DNA of 64,000 bases from Amycolatopsis eburnea (GCF_003937945.1 NZ_RSEC01000039.1:116935-180934); one strand, 5' to 3'. Positions 1-8,793 are shown, numbered from the stretch's first letter. The notes: generated by a model not told the origin, from the letters alone. Translations and numbers: made by a program.

Positions 1-506
1 TCGCGGTCCAGCAGCACCTGCGTGGAGATCGGCAGCGGCTTCGGGAACGTCCGCTTCGTGTCGACGAACCGCGACTCGGGACGCCCGTGCGCCATCGCCT
101 GGTTCTGCAGCGGGCACTCACCGCCCTTGTCGCAGATCGGGCAGTCCAGCGGGTGGTTGATGAGCAGCAGCTCCATCACGCCCTGCTGGGCCTTGTCCGC
201 AACCGGCGACGTCAGCTGCGTCTTGACGACCATGCCGTCGGCGACGGTCATCGTGCAGGACGCCTGCGGCTTCGGCATCGGACGGCCGCCCATCTCGACC
301 TCGACCAGGCACTGGCGGCAGGCGCCTGCCGGGTCGAGGAGCGGGTGGTCGCAGAACCGCGGGATGACGGTGCCGAGGCGCTCGGCCGTGCGGATGAGCA
401 GCTCGCCCTTGGGGGCGATGACCTCTTCGCCGTCGATGACCAGCTTGACGTGGCCTTCGGGGACCGGCGTCTCGGTGGTCTCGGGCTTGTCGGGCGCGAT
501 CGTCAT
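1..506 (-). CDS. nuoG: NADH-quinone oxidoreductase subunit G, N-terminal part (cut by window edge)
   Basis: NuoG is the large iron-sulphur subunit of the peripheral arm of complex I and relays electrons from NuoF/E. Only the first 168 codons are present; the rest lies left of position 1. A ferredoxin-like 2Fe-2S domain is visible: FCDHPLLDPAGACRQC near residues 51-66, a later ASCTM cysteine, and the CPICDKGGECPLQ cluster typical of the NuoG N-terminus. The ATG overlaps the nuoF stop by 4 bp (ATGA), so translation is probably coupled. It is the last subunit of the leftward operon visible here. Confidence 0.95.
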   Translation of the reverse strand, partial: MTIAPDKPETTETPVPEGHVKLVIDGEEVIAPKGELLIRTAERLGTVIPRFCDHPLLDPAGACRQCLVEVEMGGRPMPKPQASCTMTVADGMVVKTQLTSPVADKAQQGVMELLLINHPLDCPICDKGGECPLQNQAMAHGRPESRFVDTKRTFPKPLPISTQVLLDR

Positions 507-1783
507 GCCTGCGCTCCCACCAGTTCACGCTTGTTCGCTTCACACAGGGCGAGGAACTCGTCCCTGAAGTACTTGATGCCGCTCTGGATCGGCGAGACCG
601 CGCCGTCGCCGAGGGCGCAGAACGACCGGCCGAGGATGTTGTCGCAGACGTCGAGGAGGGTGTCGATGTCCTCCTCGGTGCCGTGGCCCTCGACCATCCG
701 CTCGAGGATCTGCGCCAGCCAGTACGTGCCTTCGCGGCACGGCGTGCACTTGCCGCAGGACTCGTGCTCGTAGAACTGGGTCCACTTCATCACGGCCCAC
801 GGCACCGACACGGTCTCGTTGAAGACCTGGACGGCGGTGGTGCCCAGCATCGACCCGGCTTCCGCCGCGCCTTCGAAGTCCAGCGGAACGTCGAGGTGCT
901 CGGCGGTGAACATCGGGGTGGACGAGCCGCCCGGGGTCCAGAACTTGAGCGGGATGCCGTCCTTCATGCCGCCCGCCATGTCCAGCAGCTCGCGCAGGGT
1001 CGTCCCCAGCGGGCACTCGTACTGGCCGGGCTTCTCGACGTGGCCGGAGATCGAGTAGATCTTCGGGCCGGGCGACTTCTCGCGGCCCATCTCGCGGAAC
1101 CAGCTGGACCCGCCGTTGACGATGAACGGCGCGCTCGCGATGGTCTCGACGTTGTTGACCGTGGTCGGCGCGGCGTACAGACCGGCGGCCGCGGGGAACG
1201 GCGGCTTGAGCCGCGGCTGGCCACGACGGCCTTCCAGCGAGTCCAGCAGCGCCGTCTCCTCGCCGCAGATGTACGCGCCCGCGCCCGCGTGCACGGTGAT
1301 CTTGAGGTCGAAGCCCGAGCCGAGGATGTTCTCGCCCAGGTAGCCCGCCGCTTCGGCTTCGCGCACGGCCGCGTTGAGGCGGCGGATGCAGTGCAGCGCC
1401 TCGCCGCGGACGTAGATGAAGCAGTGGTTGGACCGCATCGCGTACGAGGCGATGATGCAGCCCTCGATGAGCGAGTGCGGGTCCGCCATCATCAGCGGGA
1501 TGTCCTTGCAGGTCCCGGGTTCGCCCTCGTCGGCGTTGATCACCAGGTAGTGCGGCTTGTCGAAGTTCGGCGGCATGAACGACCACTTGATGCCGGCCGG
1601 GAAGCCCGCGCCGCCGCGGCCGCGCAGGCCGGAGTCCTTGACCACCTGGACGAGCTGCTCCGGTGTCCCGGCGAGCGCCTTGCGGACGGCGGTGTAGCCC
1701 TCGAGTGCTTCGTACGTCCCGATCTGCCAGGAGTTCGGCGACAGCCAGCGCTTCGTGAGGACCGGGGTAATGGGATCGGCCAT
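503..1783 (-). CDS. nuoF: NADH-quinone oxidoreductase subunit F (NADH/FMN-binding)
   Basis: NuoF binds NADH and FMN and is the electron entry point of complex I on the cytoplasmic side. The 426-residue product has the glycine-rich FMN/NADH loop GRGGAGFPAG at about residues 55-64, a second conserved block near LKPPFPAAAGLY, and the 4Fe-4S ligand motif SCGKCTPCREG followed by a distal cysteine in SFCALGDG. The length is normal for the family. The ATG overlaps the nuoE stop by one base (TAATG), and the gene ends in a 4-bp overlap with nuoG. Confidence 0.97.
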   Translation of the reverse strand: MADPITPVLTKRWLSPNSWQIGTYEALEGYTAVRKALAGTPEQLVQVVKDSGLRGRGGAGFPAGIKWSFMPPNFDKPHYLVINADEGEPGTCKDIPLMMADPHSLIEGCIIASYAMRSNHCFIYVRGEALHCIRRLNAAVREAEAAGYLGENILGSGFDLKITVHAGAGAYICGEETALLDSLEGRRGQPRLKPPFPAAAGLYAAPTTVNNVETIASAPFIVNGGSSWFREMGREKSPGPKIYSISGHVEKPGQYECPLGTTLRELLDMAGGMKDGIPLKFWTPGGSSTPMFTAEHLDVPLDFEGAAEAGSMLGTTAVQVFNETVSVPWAVMKWTQFYEHESCGKCTPCREGTYWLAQILERMVEGHGTEEDIDTLLDVCDNILGRSFCALGDGAVSPIQSGIKYFRDEFLALCEANKRELVGAQA

Positions 1784-2640
1784 TACTTCTTCTCCACTTC
1801 AGGAAGCGGGACATCCTGGGCGACCGGGGCGACCCAGCCGCGCTCCTGCGCGAGCTTCGCGCCCCGCAGCGTCTCGACGGCCTGCGACGGCCCGTCGACG
1901 TCCCGGCGGTAGGCCGCCTCGTCCTCCGGGAAGAACCCGGCGAGCTGCAGTTCGGCGCCCTTGAACGTGGACAGCGGCGCGCCGCGCGTCGGCGCCGGCT
2001 TCTTGCCCGCCCGCAGCGCATCGACCAGCGCGACGGCCTTGTCCTCGGTCTGGTTGTCGAAGTACTCGTAGTTGACCTGGATGACCGGCGCGAGGTCGCA
2101 GGCCGCGAGGCACTCGGCGTGCTCGAGGGTGATCGAGCCCGGCTCGTTCGGCGTGCCCGCGGTTTCGTTGTGCCCCAGCGGTTCCTCCTCGGACCCGAGG
2201 TGGGTCTGGAGCCGCTTGTAGATCGCGTCGCCGCCCATGGCCGCGCACAGCGTGTTGGTGCAGACGCTCACGAGGTGCTCGCCGCACGGCTTGCGCTTGT
2301 ACATCGTGTAGAACGTCGCGACCGCGCTGACCTCGGCGTCGGACAGGTCGAGCTGCTTCGCGCAGAACGCGATGCCCTCCTGGCTGACGTAGCCCTGCAC
2401 GGACTGCACGAGGTGCAGCATCGGCAGCAGCGCCGAGCGGGACATCGGGTAGCGGGAGATGATCTCCTGCGCCTGTGCCGTGGTGCCGGCGTCGAAGATG
2501 TCCTCGAGCGGCGTGTCTTCGATGATCCCGGCGGCCACCTCGGGGTCCGGCGCGATGGCGACCACGTCGACGTCCGGCCCGGCCGCCGCGTGCGTCGTCA
2601 CGGCGTCCTTCGGGCCGGGTTCGGGAACTGCTGTGCTCAT
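1783..2640 (-). CDS. nuoE: NADH-quinone oxidoreductase subunit E (2Fe-2S, thioredoxin-like)
   Basis: NuoE partners NuoF and carries a 2Fe-2S cluster in a thioredoxin-like fold. The 285-residue protein has a helical N-terminal domain (EIISRYPMSRSALLPMLHLVQ), then cysteine pairs CTNTLC and, about 60 residues later, CLAAC. There is an acidic N-terminal extension and a C-terminal tail of roughly 60 residues beyond the usual core. I chose the ATG at 2638-2640 because it overlaps the nuoD stop by 4 bp. The open frame continues further upstream, but only as a shadow of nuoD. Confidence 0.95.
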   Translation of the reverse strand: MSTAVPEPGPKDAVTTHAAAGPDVDVVAIAPDPEVAAGIIEDTPLEDIFDAGTTAQAQEIISRYPMSRSALLPMLHLVQSVQGYVSQEGIAFCAKQLDLSDAEVSAVATFYTMYKRKPCGEHLVSVCTNTLCAAMGGDAIYKRLQTHLGSEEEPLGHNETAGTPNEPGSITLEHAECLAACDLAPVIQVNYEYFDNQTEDKAVALVDALRAGKKPAPTRGAPLSTFKGAELQLAGFFPEDEAAYRRDVDGPSQAVETLRGAKLAQERGWVAPVAQDVPLPEVEKK

Positions 2641-4007
2641 CGGTCCACTCCCCCCATGACGGGGTCGATCGAGGCGATCGCGGCGATCACGTCCGCGACC
2701 AGGCCGCCTTCGGCCATTGCGGGCATCGACTGCAGGTTCACGAAGCTCGGTTCGCGCACGTGGACCCGCAGCGGCCGGGTGCCGCCGTCGGAGACCAGGT
2801 GCGCGCCCAGCTCGCCGCGGGGCGACTCGACCGCCGCGTAGACCTGCCCGGCCGGCACCTTGAAGCCCTCGGTGACCAGCTTGAAGTGGTGGATCAGGGA
2901 CTCCATCGACTGGCCCATGATCTTCTTGACGTGCTCGAGCGAGTTGCCCATGCCGTCGCTGCCGATCGACAGCTGCGCGGGCCACGCGATCTTCTTGTCC
3001 TCGACCATGACCGGGCCCGGCTCGAGCTTCTCGAGGCACTGCTCGATGATCTTGAGGCTCTCGTGCATCTCGTGGACGCGGATCAGGTAGCGCGACCAGC
3101 AGTCGGCACCGTTGTCCACCGGCACGTCGAAGTCGAACTCGTCGTAGCAGGAGTACGGCTCGGTCTTGCGCAGGTCCCACGGCAGGCCCGCGGACCGCAG
3201 CACCGGGCCGGTGACACCCAGCGCGAGGCACGCGTCGACCGGCAGGTACCCGACGCCCTTGAGCCGGTTGCGCCAGATCGGCTGGCCGGTGAAGAGCTTG
3301 TCGTACAGCGGAAGGCGCTTCTTCATCGTCTTGATGAACTCGCTGACCTTCTCGTGGTAGTCGGCCGGCATGTCCTGCGCGAGGCCGCCGGGGCGGATGA
3401 ACGCGTGGTTCATCCGCAGGCCGGTCAGGTGCTCCAGCAGGTGCAGCACCTCTTCGCGCTCGCGGAAGCCGAGCGTCATCGCGGTGGTGGCGCCCAGCTC
3501 CATACCGCCGGTGGCGATGTAGACCAGGTGCGAGCCAATGCGGTTGATCTCCAGCAGCATCACGCGCAGCAGCTGCGCGCGGCGCGGGGCCTCGATCTGC
3601 AGCAGCTTCTCGACGCCGAGGCAGTACGCCATTTCCGTCGAGAGCGGGGCCAGGTAGTCCATGCGCGTCACGAAGGTGACGCCCTGGGTCCAGGTCCGGT
3701 ACTCGCAGTTCTTCTCGATGCCGGTGTGCAGGTAGCCGATGACCGACCGCAGCTGCGTGACGGTCTCGCCCTCCATCTCCAGCACGAGCCGGAGCACGCC
3801 GTGCGTCGACGGGTGCTGCGGGCCCATGTTGATGACCATGCGCTCGTCGTGCTGGGCGTCGGCGACGACGTCGTCCCAGTCGCCGCCGGAGACCGTGTAG
3901 ACGCGGCCTTCGGTGGTGTCGCGGGAATCGGCGTATTCGACGCTGTCCGAGCCTTCGGGGGAAGTGTCGGTGCCGGTCGTGACGTCGGACAGGTTCTCGG
4001 TGCTCAC
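2637..4007 (-). CDS. nuoD: NADH-quinone oxidoreductase subunit D
   Basis: NuoD, the 49-kDa-type subunit, forms the quinone-binding pocket with NuoB at the foot of the peripheral arm. The 456-residue product shows family landmarks: NMGPQHPSTHGVLRL near residues 60-75, RMDYLAPLSTEMAYC, RPGGLAQDMP, and a C-terminal DPVMGGVDR end. The first 55 residues or so are an acidic Ser/Thr-rich extension seen in actinobacterial NuoD. It overlaps nuoC upstream and nuoE downstream by 4 bp each. Confidence 0.97.
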   Translation of the reverse strand: MSTENLSDVTTGTDTSPEGSDSVEYADSRDTTEGRVYTVSGGDWDDVVADAQHDERMVINMGPQHPSTHGVLRLVLEMEGETVTQLRSVIGYLHTGIEKNCEYRTWTQGVTFVTRMDYLAPLSTEMAYCLGVEKLLQIEAPRRAQLLRVMLLEINRIGSHLVYIATGGMELGATTAMTLGFREREEVLHLLEHLTGLRMNHAFIRPGGLAQDMPADYHEKVSEFIKTMKKRLPLYDKLFTGQPIWRNRLKGVGYLPVDACLALGVTGPVLRSAGLPWDLRKTEPYSCYDEFDFDVPVDNGADCWSRYLIRVHEMHESLKIIEQCLEKLEPGPVMVEDKKIAWPAQLSIGSDGMGNSLEHVKKIMGQSMESLIHHFKLVTEGFKVPAGQVYAAVESPRGELGAHLVSDGGTRPLRVHVREPSFVNLQSMPAMAEGGLVADVIAAIASIDPVMGGVDR

Positions 4008-4753
4008 GAGTACGACCTCCGCTGGTCCGGCGGCGGGATCTCCGCGCCCTTGTATTCGACCGGGATCCCGCCGAGCGGGTAGTCCTTGCGCTGGGGGTGG
4101 CCGTCCCAGTCGTCCGGCATGAGGATGCGGGTCAGTGCCGGGTGGCCGTCGAAGACGATGCCGAACATGTCCCAGGTCTCGCGCTCCTGCCAGTCCGCCG
4201 TCGGGTAGACCCCGACCAGCGACGGCACGTGCGGGTCCTCGACGTCGAGGGTGACCTCGAGGCGGATCCGGCGGCGGTAGGTCAGCGACGTGAAGTGGTA
4301 GACCGCGTGCAGCCGCTGCGGGACGTCGACGCCGTAGTCCACGCCGGACACCGAGGACAGCAGTTCGAAGCGGAGGCCGCCGTCGTCGCGCAGCGTCTTG
4401 GCGATCTCGACCAGCTTCTCGCGGTCGACGTAGAAGGTGATCTCGCCGCGGTCGACCGTCGTCTGCAGGATCGACTCGGCGGGGATCTTGCGCTCGGCCA
4501 GCGCCGCGTAGAACTCGTCGGCGAACTGGTCGAACCAGCCGCCGTACGGGCGCTCGGCCGGCGCCGGGCTGTAGGCCGGGAGCCGGACGCCGCCGTAGCC
4601 GGAGGTGTCGCCGGTGCCGTGGACGCCGAACATGCCCTGGCGTTCGCGGCCGGTGACGACGGGTTCGGCGGGGCGGGCGCCCTGGGGCTCGAGGCCGCCT
4701 TCGGGACGGTCGGCGCTGGACTGCTCGCCGCCGGTCTCAGGAGTTTCAGTCAT
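4004..4753 (-). CDS. nuoC: NADH-quinone oxidoreductase subunit C
   Basis: NuoC is the 30-kDa-type scaffold subunit of the complex I peripheral arm. The 249-residue protein has an acidic Pro-rich N-terminus of about 70 residues followed by the conserved core, including VSGVDYGVDVPQRLHAVYH, VEDPHVPSLVGVYPTADWQE, RETWDMFGIVFDGHP and the C-terminal motif RILMPDDWDGHPQRKDYPLG. The start is an ATG 3 bp after the nuoB stop. Confidence 0.96.
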   Translation of the reverse strand: MTETPETGGEQSSADRPEGGLEPQGARPAEPVVTGRERQGMFGVHGTGDTSGYGGVRLPAYSPAPAERPYGGWFDQFADEFYAALAERKIPAESILQTTVDRGEITFYVDREKLVEIAKTLRDDGGLRFELLSSVSGVDYGVDVPQRLHAVYHFTSLTYRRRIRLEVTLDVEDPHVPSLVGVYPTADWQERETWDMFGIVFDGHPALTRILMPDDWDGHPQRKDYPLGGIPVEYKGAEIPPPDQRRSYS

Positions 4754-4756
4754 CGC

Positions 4757-5305
4757 TTACTTCTTCGCGTACTTGATCGACGACGCGACGAGCTCGGTGC
4801 GCGCCCCGCTGGCGGCGCGGATGGCGGCGCGGCGGGCGTTGATCGGCTCGTCCTGGATCTTGGCGTGCAGCTTGAGGATCGCGTCCAGCAGCATCTCCGG
4901 CCGCGGCGGGCAGCCGGGCAGGTACATGTCGACCGGCACGATGTGGTCGACGCCCTGGACCACGGCGTAGTTGTTGAACATGCCGCCGGAGGAGGCGCAG
5001 ACGCCCATGGCGAGCACCCAGCGCGGCTCGGCCATCTGGTCGTAGATCTGGCGCAGGACCGGGGCCATCTTCTGCGTGACGCGCCCGGCGACGATCATCA
5101 GGTCGGCCTGCCGCGGCGTCGCGCTGAAGCGCTCCATGCCGAAGCGGGCGATGTCGTAGCGGGAACCGCCGACCGTCATCATCTCGATCGCGCAGCACGC
5201 GAGGCCGAAGGTCGCGGGCCACAGCGAGTTCTTGCGCGCCCAGTTGACGAGGCCTTCGAGGCTGGCCAGCAGGATGCCGTTGGGGAGTTTCTCTTCGAGG
5301 CCCAT
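4757..5305 (-). CDS. nuoB: NADH-quinone oxidoreductase subunit B (4Fe-4S N2)
   Basis: NuoB holds the terminal N2 4Fe-4S cluster, which hands electrons to menaquinone. The 182-residue product has the adjacent cysteine pair in FGLACCAIEMM (about residues 34-42), then GVCASSGGMFNNYAVVQG and the CPPRPEMLL motif, which complete the N2 ligands. The length fits the family. It follows nuoA by 4 bp and precedes nuoC by 3 bp in the same operon. Confidence 0.97.
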   Translation of the reverse strand: MGLEEKLPNGILLASLEGLVNWARKNSLWPATFGLACCAIEMMTVGGSRYDIARFGMERFSATPRQADLMIVAGRVTQKMAPVLRQIYDQMAEPRWVLAMGVCASSGGMFNNYAVVQGVDHIVPVDMYLPGCPPRPEMLLDAILKLHAKIQDEPINARRAAIRAASGARTELVASSIKYAKK

Positions 5306-5309
5306 GGGT

Positions 5310-5729
5310 CTAGTTCCAATCCAGGCCGCCGCGCCGCCACACGTAGGCGTACGCGAAGCCGACCGTCGCGATGAACAGCAGGATCTCCACCAGGCCGAAC
5401 GTGCCCAGCGCGTCCGCCTGCACGGCGAACGGGTAGAGGAAGACCATCTCGATGTCGAACAGGATGAACAGCATCGCGGTGATGTAGTAGGCCACCGGCA
5501 TCCGCCCGGCGCCGACGAGCGGCTGCGGCGACGGCTCGATGCCGCACTCGTAGGCGGAGAGCTTGGCCTTGTTGTAGCGGCTGGGGCCGACGAGCGGGCC
5601 CAGCAGGACCGACAGCACGGCGAACGCCAGGGCCAGGACGAACAAGATCACGATGGGCAGGTAGGGCTTCAGGCTCGGGGCCTCTTGCGCCAGCTGCACC
5701 GTTTCGGTCCGGGTCAGCAACGTCAGCAC
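5310..5729 (-). CDS. nuoA: NADH-quinone oxidoreductase subunit A
   Basis: NuoA is a small membrane subunit at the junction of the two arms of complex I. Three transmembrane helices are visible (about residues 22-44, 77-97 and 107-127), plus the conserved loop LSAYECGIEPSPQP and FDIEMVFLYPFAV. I chose the GTG at 5727-5729 (139 residues). The frame stays open to 5801, but that extra stretch is basic and Pro-rich and does not resemble NuoA. A GGAAAGGA element lies about 13 nt before the GTG, which is a rather long spacing. First gene of the operon. Confidence 0.9.
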   Translation of the reverse strand: MLTLLTRTETVQLAQEAPSLKPYLPIVILFVLALAFAVLSVLLGPLVGPSRYNKAKLSAYECGIEPSPQPLVGAGRMPVAYYITAMLFILFDIEMVFLYPFAVQADALGTFGLVEILLFIATVGFAYAYVWRRGGLDWN

Positions 5730-5871
5730 GGGGTCTTCGCCATCCTTTCCGCGCCGCTGCGGTTGTGCTTGTGGTGGGGAACCGCTTGGCCTCGTCGGCA
5801 CCCTAAGGGACCTGGGTCACACCGCCGAGGGTCAGGGTCTCCTTACGGCCCGTGGCTGGACCGGGATGTGC

Positions 5872-5889
5872 TTGTGAAATAGTTCACAA
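5872..5889. promoter_or_regulatory. Candidate Rex operator 1 upstream of nuoA
   Basis: The sequence TTGTGAAATAGTTCACAA is an exact match to the Rex operator pattern TTGTGAA-N4-TTCACAA known from Streptomyces. It lies about 140 bp upstream of the nuoA GTG. Rex itself is encoded in this window at 40-41 kb. Binding is inferred, not shown. Confidence 0.82.
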
Positions 5890-5903
5890 GCCACTCGTCG
5901 TGG

Positions 5904-5921
5904 ATGTGAAGGGATTCACAA
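5904..5921. promoter_or_regulatory. Candidate Rex operator 2 upstream of nuoA
   Basis: ATGTGAAGGGATTCACAA matches TTGTGAA-N4-TTCACAA at 13 of 14 defined positions. Its centre is 32 bp from that of operator 1, about three helical turns, so two Rex dimers could bind the same face of the DNA. Confidence 0.75.
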
Positions 5922-6155
5922 AGCATGGGGGGAGTCTAGGACGCGACTCACACTCTTGTCCCTAGGCCCCCGTGTTATAAGGGTGCCCTAAGTTCCGCCG
6001 CCATCGTTGTCACGACGCGATGACGTCGCCCGCGCGACCTGCGCTTAGGCGCTCCAAGATCGCTTCACGGCCGGACAATCCGGACGTCGGCGTGTGAGCT
6101 ATCCCACTGACCGCACGGCCAACTTGCTAGGCCACTCGTGTGTCCGCGCGCGCAC

Positions 6156-6185
6156 AAGCGTCGCTTTCACGTGAAAGCGACGCTT
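6156..6185. terminator. 30-bp perfect palindrome with TTTCACGTGAAA core after menJ
   Basis: The two 15-bp arms 6156-6170 and 6171-6185 are exact reverse complements with no loop spacing, centred on CACGTG. It lies 12 bp beyond the menJ stop, so it probably ends transcription from the right and may insulate the nuo promoter. The same core recurs at 12657-12672 and twice inside the gene at 41771-43348. Confidence 0.6.
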
Positions 6186-6197
6186 CGGAAACGGTAG

Positions 6198-7484
6198 TCA
6201 GCGGGGGCTGGGAGCGGCCTTCGCGAGGGCCGCGATCAGGCGGTCGACGCCGTCGCCGCCTTTGGCGTCGTAGCAGCCGGACAGGCCCTTGTAGACCAGC
6301 GGCAGCAGCTTGTTGATGCGCAGCCCGTACTTCGTGCAGGCGTGCATGATCTTCGGCTTGCCGATGATCTTCGCGAAGACGTTGCCCAGCTGGTAGTACC
6401 CGCCCATCAGCTCGCGCACCGCGCGCGGGTAGGCCTCCAGAGCACGCTCACGGGAGGGGCCTTCGCGCCGCGCAAGCGCTTGCACGACGACCTCCGCCGC
6501 GATCTGCGCGGACTCCATCGCCGCCGAGATGCCTTCGCCGTTGAACGGGCTGACCATGCCGCCCGCGTCGCCGAGGAGCAGGAGCCCATCGCGGTAGTGC
6601 GGGGTGCGGTTGAAACCCATCGGGAGGCCGGCGCCGCCGACCTTGCCGATCGCGTTCTCCTCGCGGTAGCCCCACTCCTCCGGCGTCCCGTCCAGCCACT
6701 GGCGCAGCAGCGCGCGGTAGTCGGTGTTCCGGAACGAGGCCGACGTCGAGAGCATGCCGAGGCCGACGTTCACCGTGCCGTCGCCGAGCGGGAACGCCCA
6801 GCCGTAGCCCGGCAGCAGCTTCGGGTCGCGCGGGTCGGAGCGGTCCCACAGCTCGAGGTGGCCCTCGATGAACGGGTCGTCGTGGCGCGGGCTCTTGTAG
6901 TACTGGCGCACGGCGACGCCCATCGGGCGCTTCTCGTTCTTCTGGATCCCGACGCTCAACGCGAGCCGCGCGGAGACGCCGTCGCAGGCCAGGACCAGCG
7001 GCGCGCGGTAGTGCACCGGCGTCTTCTCCGGGCCGACCTTCGCCTCGACGCCGATCACACGCCCGCTCGCGTTCGTGATCGCGCTGGTCACGGTGGTGCG
7101 CTCGTAGAGGCGCGCGCCCGCCTTGACCGCGAGCTTTGCGAGCAGGTCGTCGAAGTCGTGACGGGTGCGGGAAACGCCGTACGGCGGGTAGCTCGTGAGG
7201 TCCGGCCAGTCCAGCTCCAGAGTGAGGTCGCCGGTGAGGATCCGCAGGCCGCGGCTGTGCACCCAGCCGGCGTCCTCGCTGGTGTCGATGCCCAGGTCGA
7301 TGAGCTGCTTGACGCCGCGCGGGGTCAGGCCGTCGCCGCAGACCTTCTCGCGCGGGAATTCGGTCTTCTCCAGCAGCAGGACGTCGACGCCCGCGCGCGC
7401 CAGGTAGGTGGCCACGGTGGATCCGGCGGGCCCGGCGCCGACGACGATGACTTCGGCGTCCTGGTCTGCGGTGCGACGACTCAT
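6198..7484 (-). CDS. menJ: Geranylgeranyl reductase family FAD-dependent oxidoreductase (MenJ-like)
   Basis: MenJ-type enzymes saturate one isoprene unit of the menaquinone side chain. The 428-residue flavoprotein has the N-terminal dinucleotide-binding motif VVGAGPAGSTVATYLARAG (about 13-31), the PREKVCGDGLTPRGV block that marks geranylgeranyl reductases, and the FAD-contacting GDAGGMVSPFNGEGI near residue 300. It lies 10 bp downstream of menG on the same strand, the pairing seen near menG in mycobacteria. A general prenyl or lipid reductase role cannot be excluded. Confidence 0.88.
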   Translation of the reverse strand: MSRRTADQDAEVIVVGAGPAGSTVATYLARAGVDVLLLEKTEFPREKVCGDGLTPRGVKQLIDLGIDTSEDAGWVHSRGLRILTGDLTLELDWPDLTSYPPYGVSRTRHDFDDLLAKLAVKAGARLYERTTVTSAITNASGRVIGVEAKVGPEKTPVHYRAPLVLACDGVSARLALSVGIQKNEKRPMGVAVRQYYKSPRHDDPFIEGHLELWDRSDPRDPKLLPGYGWAFPLGDGTVNVGLGMLSTSASFRNTDYRALLRQWLDGTPEEWGYREENAIGKVGGAGLPMGFNRTPHYRDGLLLLGDAGGMVSPFNGEGISAAMESAQIAAEVVVQALARREGPSRERALEAYPRAVRELMGGYYQLGNVFAKIIGKPKIMHACTKYGLRINKLLPLVYKGLSGCYDAKGGDGVDRLIAALAKAAPSPR

Positions 7485-7494
7485 GAACGCGAGT

Positions 7495-8184
7495 TTAGGC
7501 AGGCTTGCGGGCGCGGTGGATCGCCACGACCCCGAATGTGAGGTTCAACCACTCGACGTCGGCCCAGCCCGCGCTCGCGATGATCTCGCCGAGCGTGCGC
7601 TGGTCCGGCCACGCCAGCATCGATTCGGCCAGGTAGGAGTAGGCCTCGGGGTTGGACGACGTGCGCTTGCCGACCCAGGTCAGCAGCTTCAGCATGAACC
7701 GCCGGTGGATGAACCGGATCGGCGCGAACGGCGGCGTCGAGACCTCGCAGATCACCAGGCGGCCGCCCGGCTTGACCACGCGGGCGATCTCCGTGAGCGC
7801 GGCCTTCGTGTCGACGAAGTTGCGCAGCGCCAGGGAGATCGTCACGGCGTCGAAGCTGTCGTCGGCGAACGGCAGGTTGAGCGCGTCGGCCGCGACCATC
7901 GGCACGTTGCGGTGCTTGCCCGCGCGGAGCATACCGAACGAGAAGTCCGCCGCCAGGCACCAGGCGCCACCGCGGGCGTACTCGACGGTGGAGACCCCGG
8001 TGCCGGCGGCCAGGTCCAGGACCTTCTCGCCGCGGCGGGCGTCGAGCACGCGGGCGGTGGTGGTGCGCCAGCGCCGGTCGAAACCGAAGGTCATGAACGA
8101 GTTCGCCCGGTCGTACCCGGACGCGACGCCGTCGAACATCGCGGCGACTTCGTGCGGGTCCTTGTCCAGGCTTGCGCGTGACAT
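7495..8184 (-). CDS. menG: Demethylmenaquinone methyltransferase
   Basis: MenG (UbiE family) methylates demethylmenaquinone with S-adenosylmethionine in the last common step of menaquinone synthesis. The 229-residue protein has the UbiE signature FDGVASGYDRANSFMTFG near the N-terminus, the SAM-binding motif VLDLAAGTGVST at about 55-66, and the second UbiE block around SLALRNFVDTKAAL. Start ATG at 8182-8184. It probably shares a transcript with menJ. Confidence 0.95.
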   Translation of the reverse strand: MSRASLDKDPHEVAAMFDGVASGYDRANSFMTFGFDRRWRTTTARVLDARRGEKVLDLAAGTGVSTVEYARGGAWCLAADFSFGMLRAGKHRNVPMVAADALNLPFADDSFDAVTISLALRNFVDTKAALTEIARVVKPGGRLVICEVSTPPFAPIRFIHRRFMLKLLTWVGKRTSSNPEAYSYLAESMLAWPDQRTLGEIIASAGWADVEWLNLTFGVVAIHRARKPA

Positions 8185-8193
8185 GACTCGAAT

Positions 8194-8793
8194 CTAGACA
8201 GTCGGGCGAAGCCCGTCCGTTGAGGGTGGCGGCGGGGCGGGGTCTGGGTAGTCGCGGCGCTTGACGAAGGTCGCGAGCACCAGCCAGACGAGCCCGCCGA
8301 AGCGCGCGACCGGGATCAACGGGTACAGCACGTCGGTCAGCATGCTCAGCGCCGAGAGCCCGGCCAGCGCGGCGACGACGTAGCCGGTGACCGCGAGCCA
8401 CTTCGGCGTGTTGGCCGGTACCCCGGCGATCAGAAGCGCGAGCGGCACCGCGAACCCGAACGCGCCCGCGGCGAAGGCCAGCGAGGTGAACGGGCGGGCG
8501 ACGTCCGGGTTCTGCGCGGCCGTCCAGGTGGCGAGGCCGCTCAGCAGGAGCGAGCCCGATGCGAGCAGGCCGCCCGCGTAGCCGAGTCGCGGCGGGCCGG
8601 CCGCTGCCGTCCACGTCGCGAGGGACAGCCCGGCGCCGAAGACGACGAGCGCCAGCAGCTGGACGAGCCCCTGGTGGGCGGCGTCGTAGGCGGTGACCTC
8701 GGCCGCGGACGAGTCCGGGCGGGTGCCGGTGGCGCCGAGGACTCCCCCGGCGACGGTGAACAGGGCGTAGGCGGTGATCGCGATTCGTTTCAT
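8194..8793 (-). CDS. Six-helix membrane protein of unknown function, divergent from a MarR gene
   Basis: I do not recognise a family. The 199-residue product is almost wholly hydrophobic with about six transmembrane segments (near 5-22, 42-60, 72-90, 103-124, 130-153 and 166-185) and a Pro-rich cytoplasmic tail. I chose the ATG at 8791-8793; an upstream in-frame start at 8829 would run the gene through the operator palindrome. It is divergent from a MarR regulator whose probable operator lies 8 bp upstream of this start, so it is the likely target. It ends 9 bp before menG. Confidence 0.75.
   Translation of the reverse strand: MKRIAITAYALFTVAGGVLGATGTRPDSSAAEVTAYDAAHQGLVQLLALVVFGAGLSLATWTAAAGPPRLGYAGGLLASGSLLLSGLATWTAAQNPDVARPFTSLAFAAGAFGFAVPLALLIAGVPANTPKWLAVTGYVVAALAGLSALSMLTDVLYPLIPVARFGGLVWLVLATFVKRRDYPDPAPPPPSTDGLRPTV

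Larger units (their letters stand above)
5730..6155. promoter_or_regulatory. Upstream region and promoter of the nuo operon
   Basis: This gene-free stretch of about 425 bp precedes nuoA. It holds two Rex-operator-like inverted repeats (listed separately). A possible leftward promoter has -10 TAGACT on the minus strand (5933-5938) and a GGACAA-like -35 about 17 bp upstream; the operators would sit just downstream of that start point. An AT-rich TTATAA at 5975-5980 is a second -10 candidate. Nothing else coding is seen. Confidence 0.6.
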
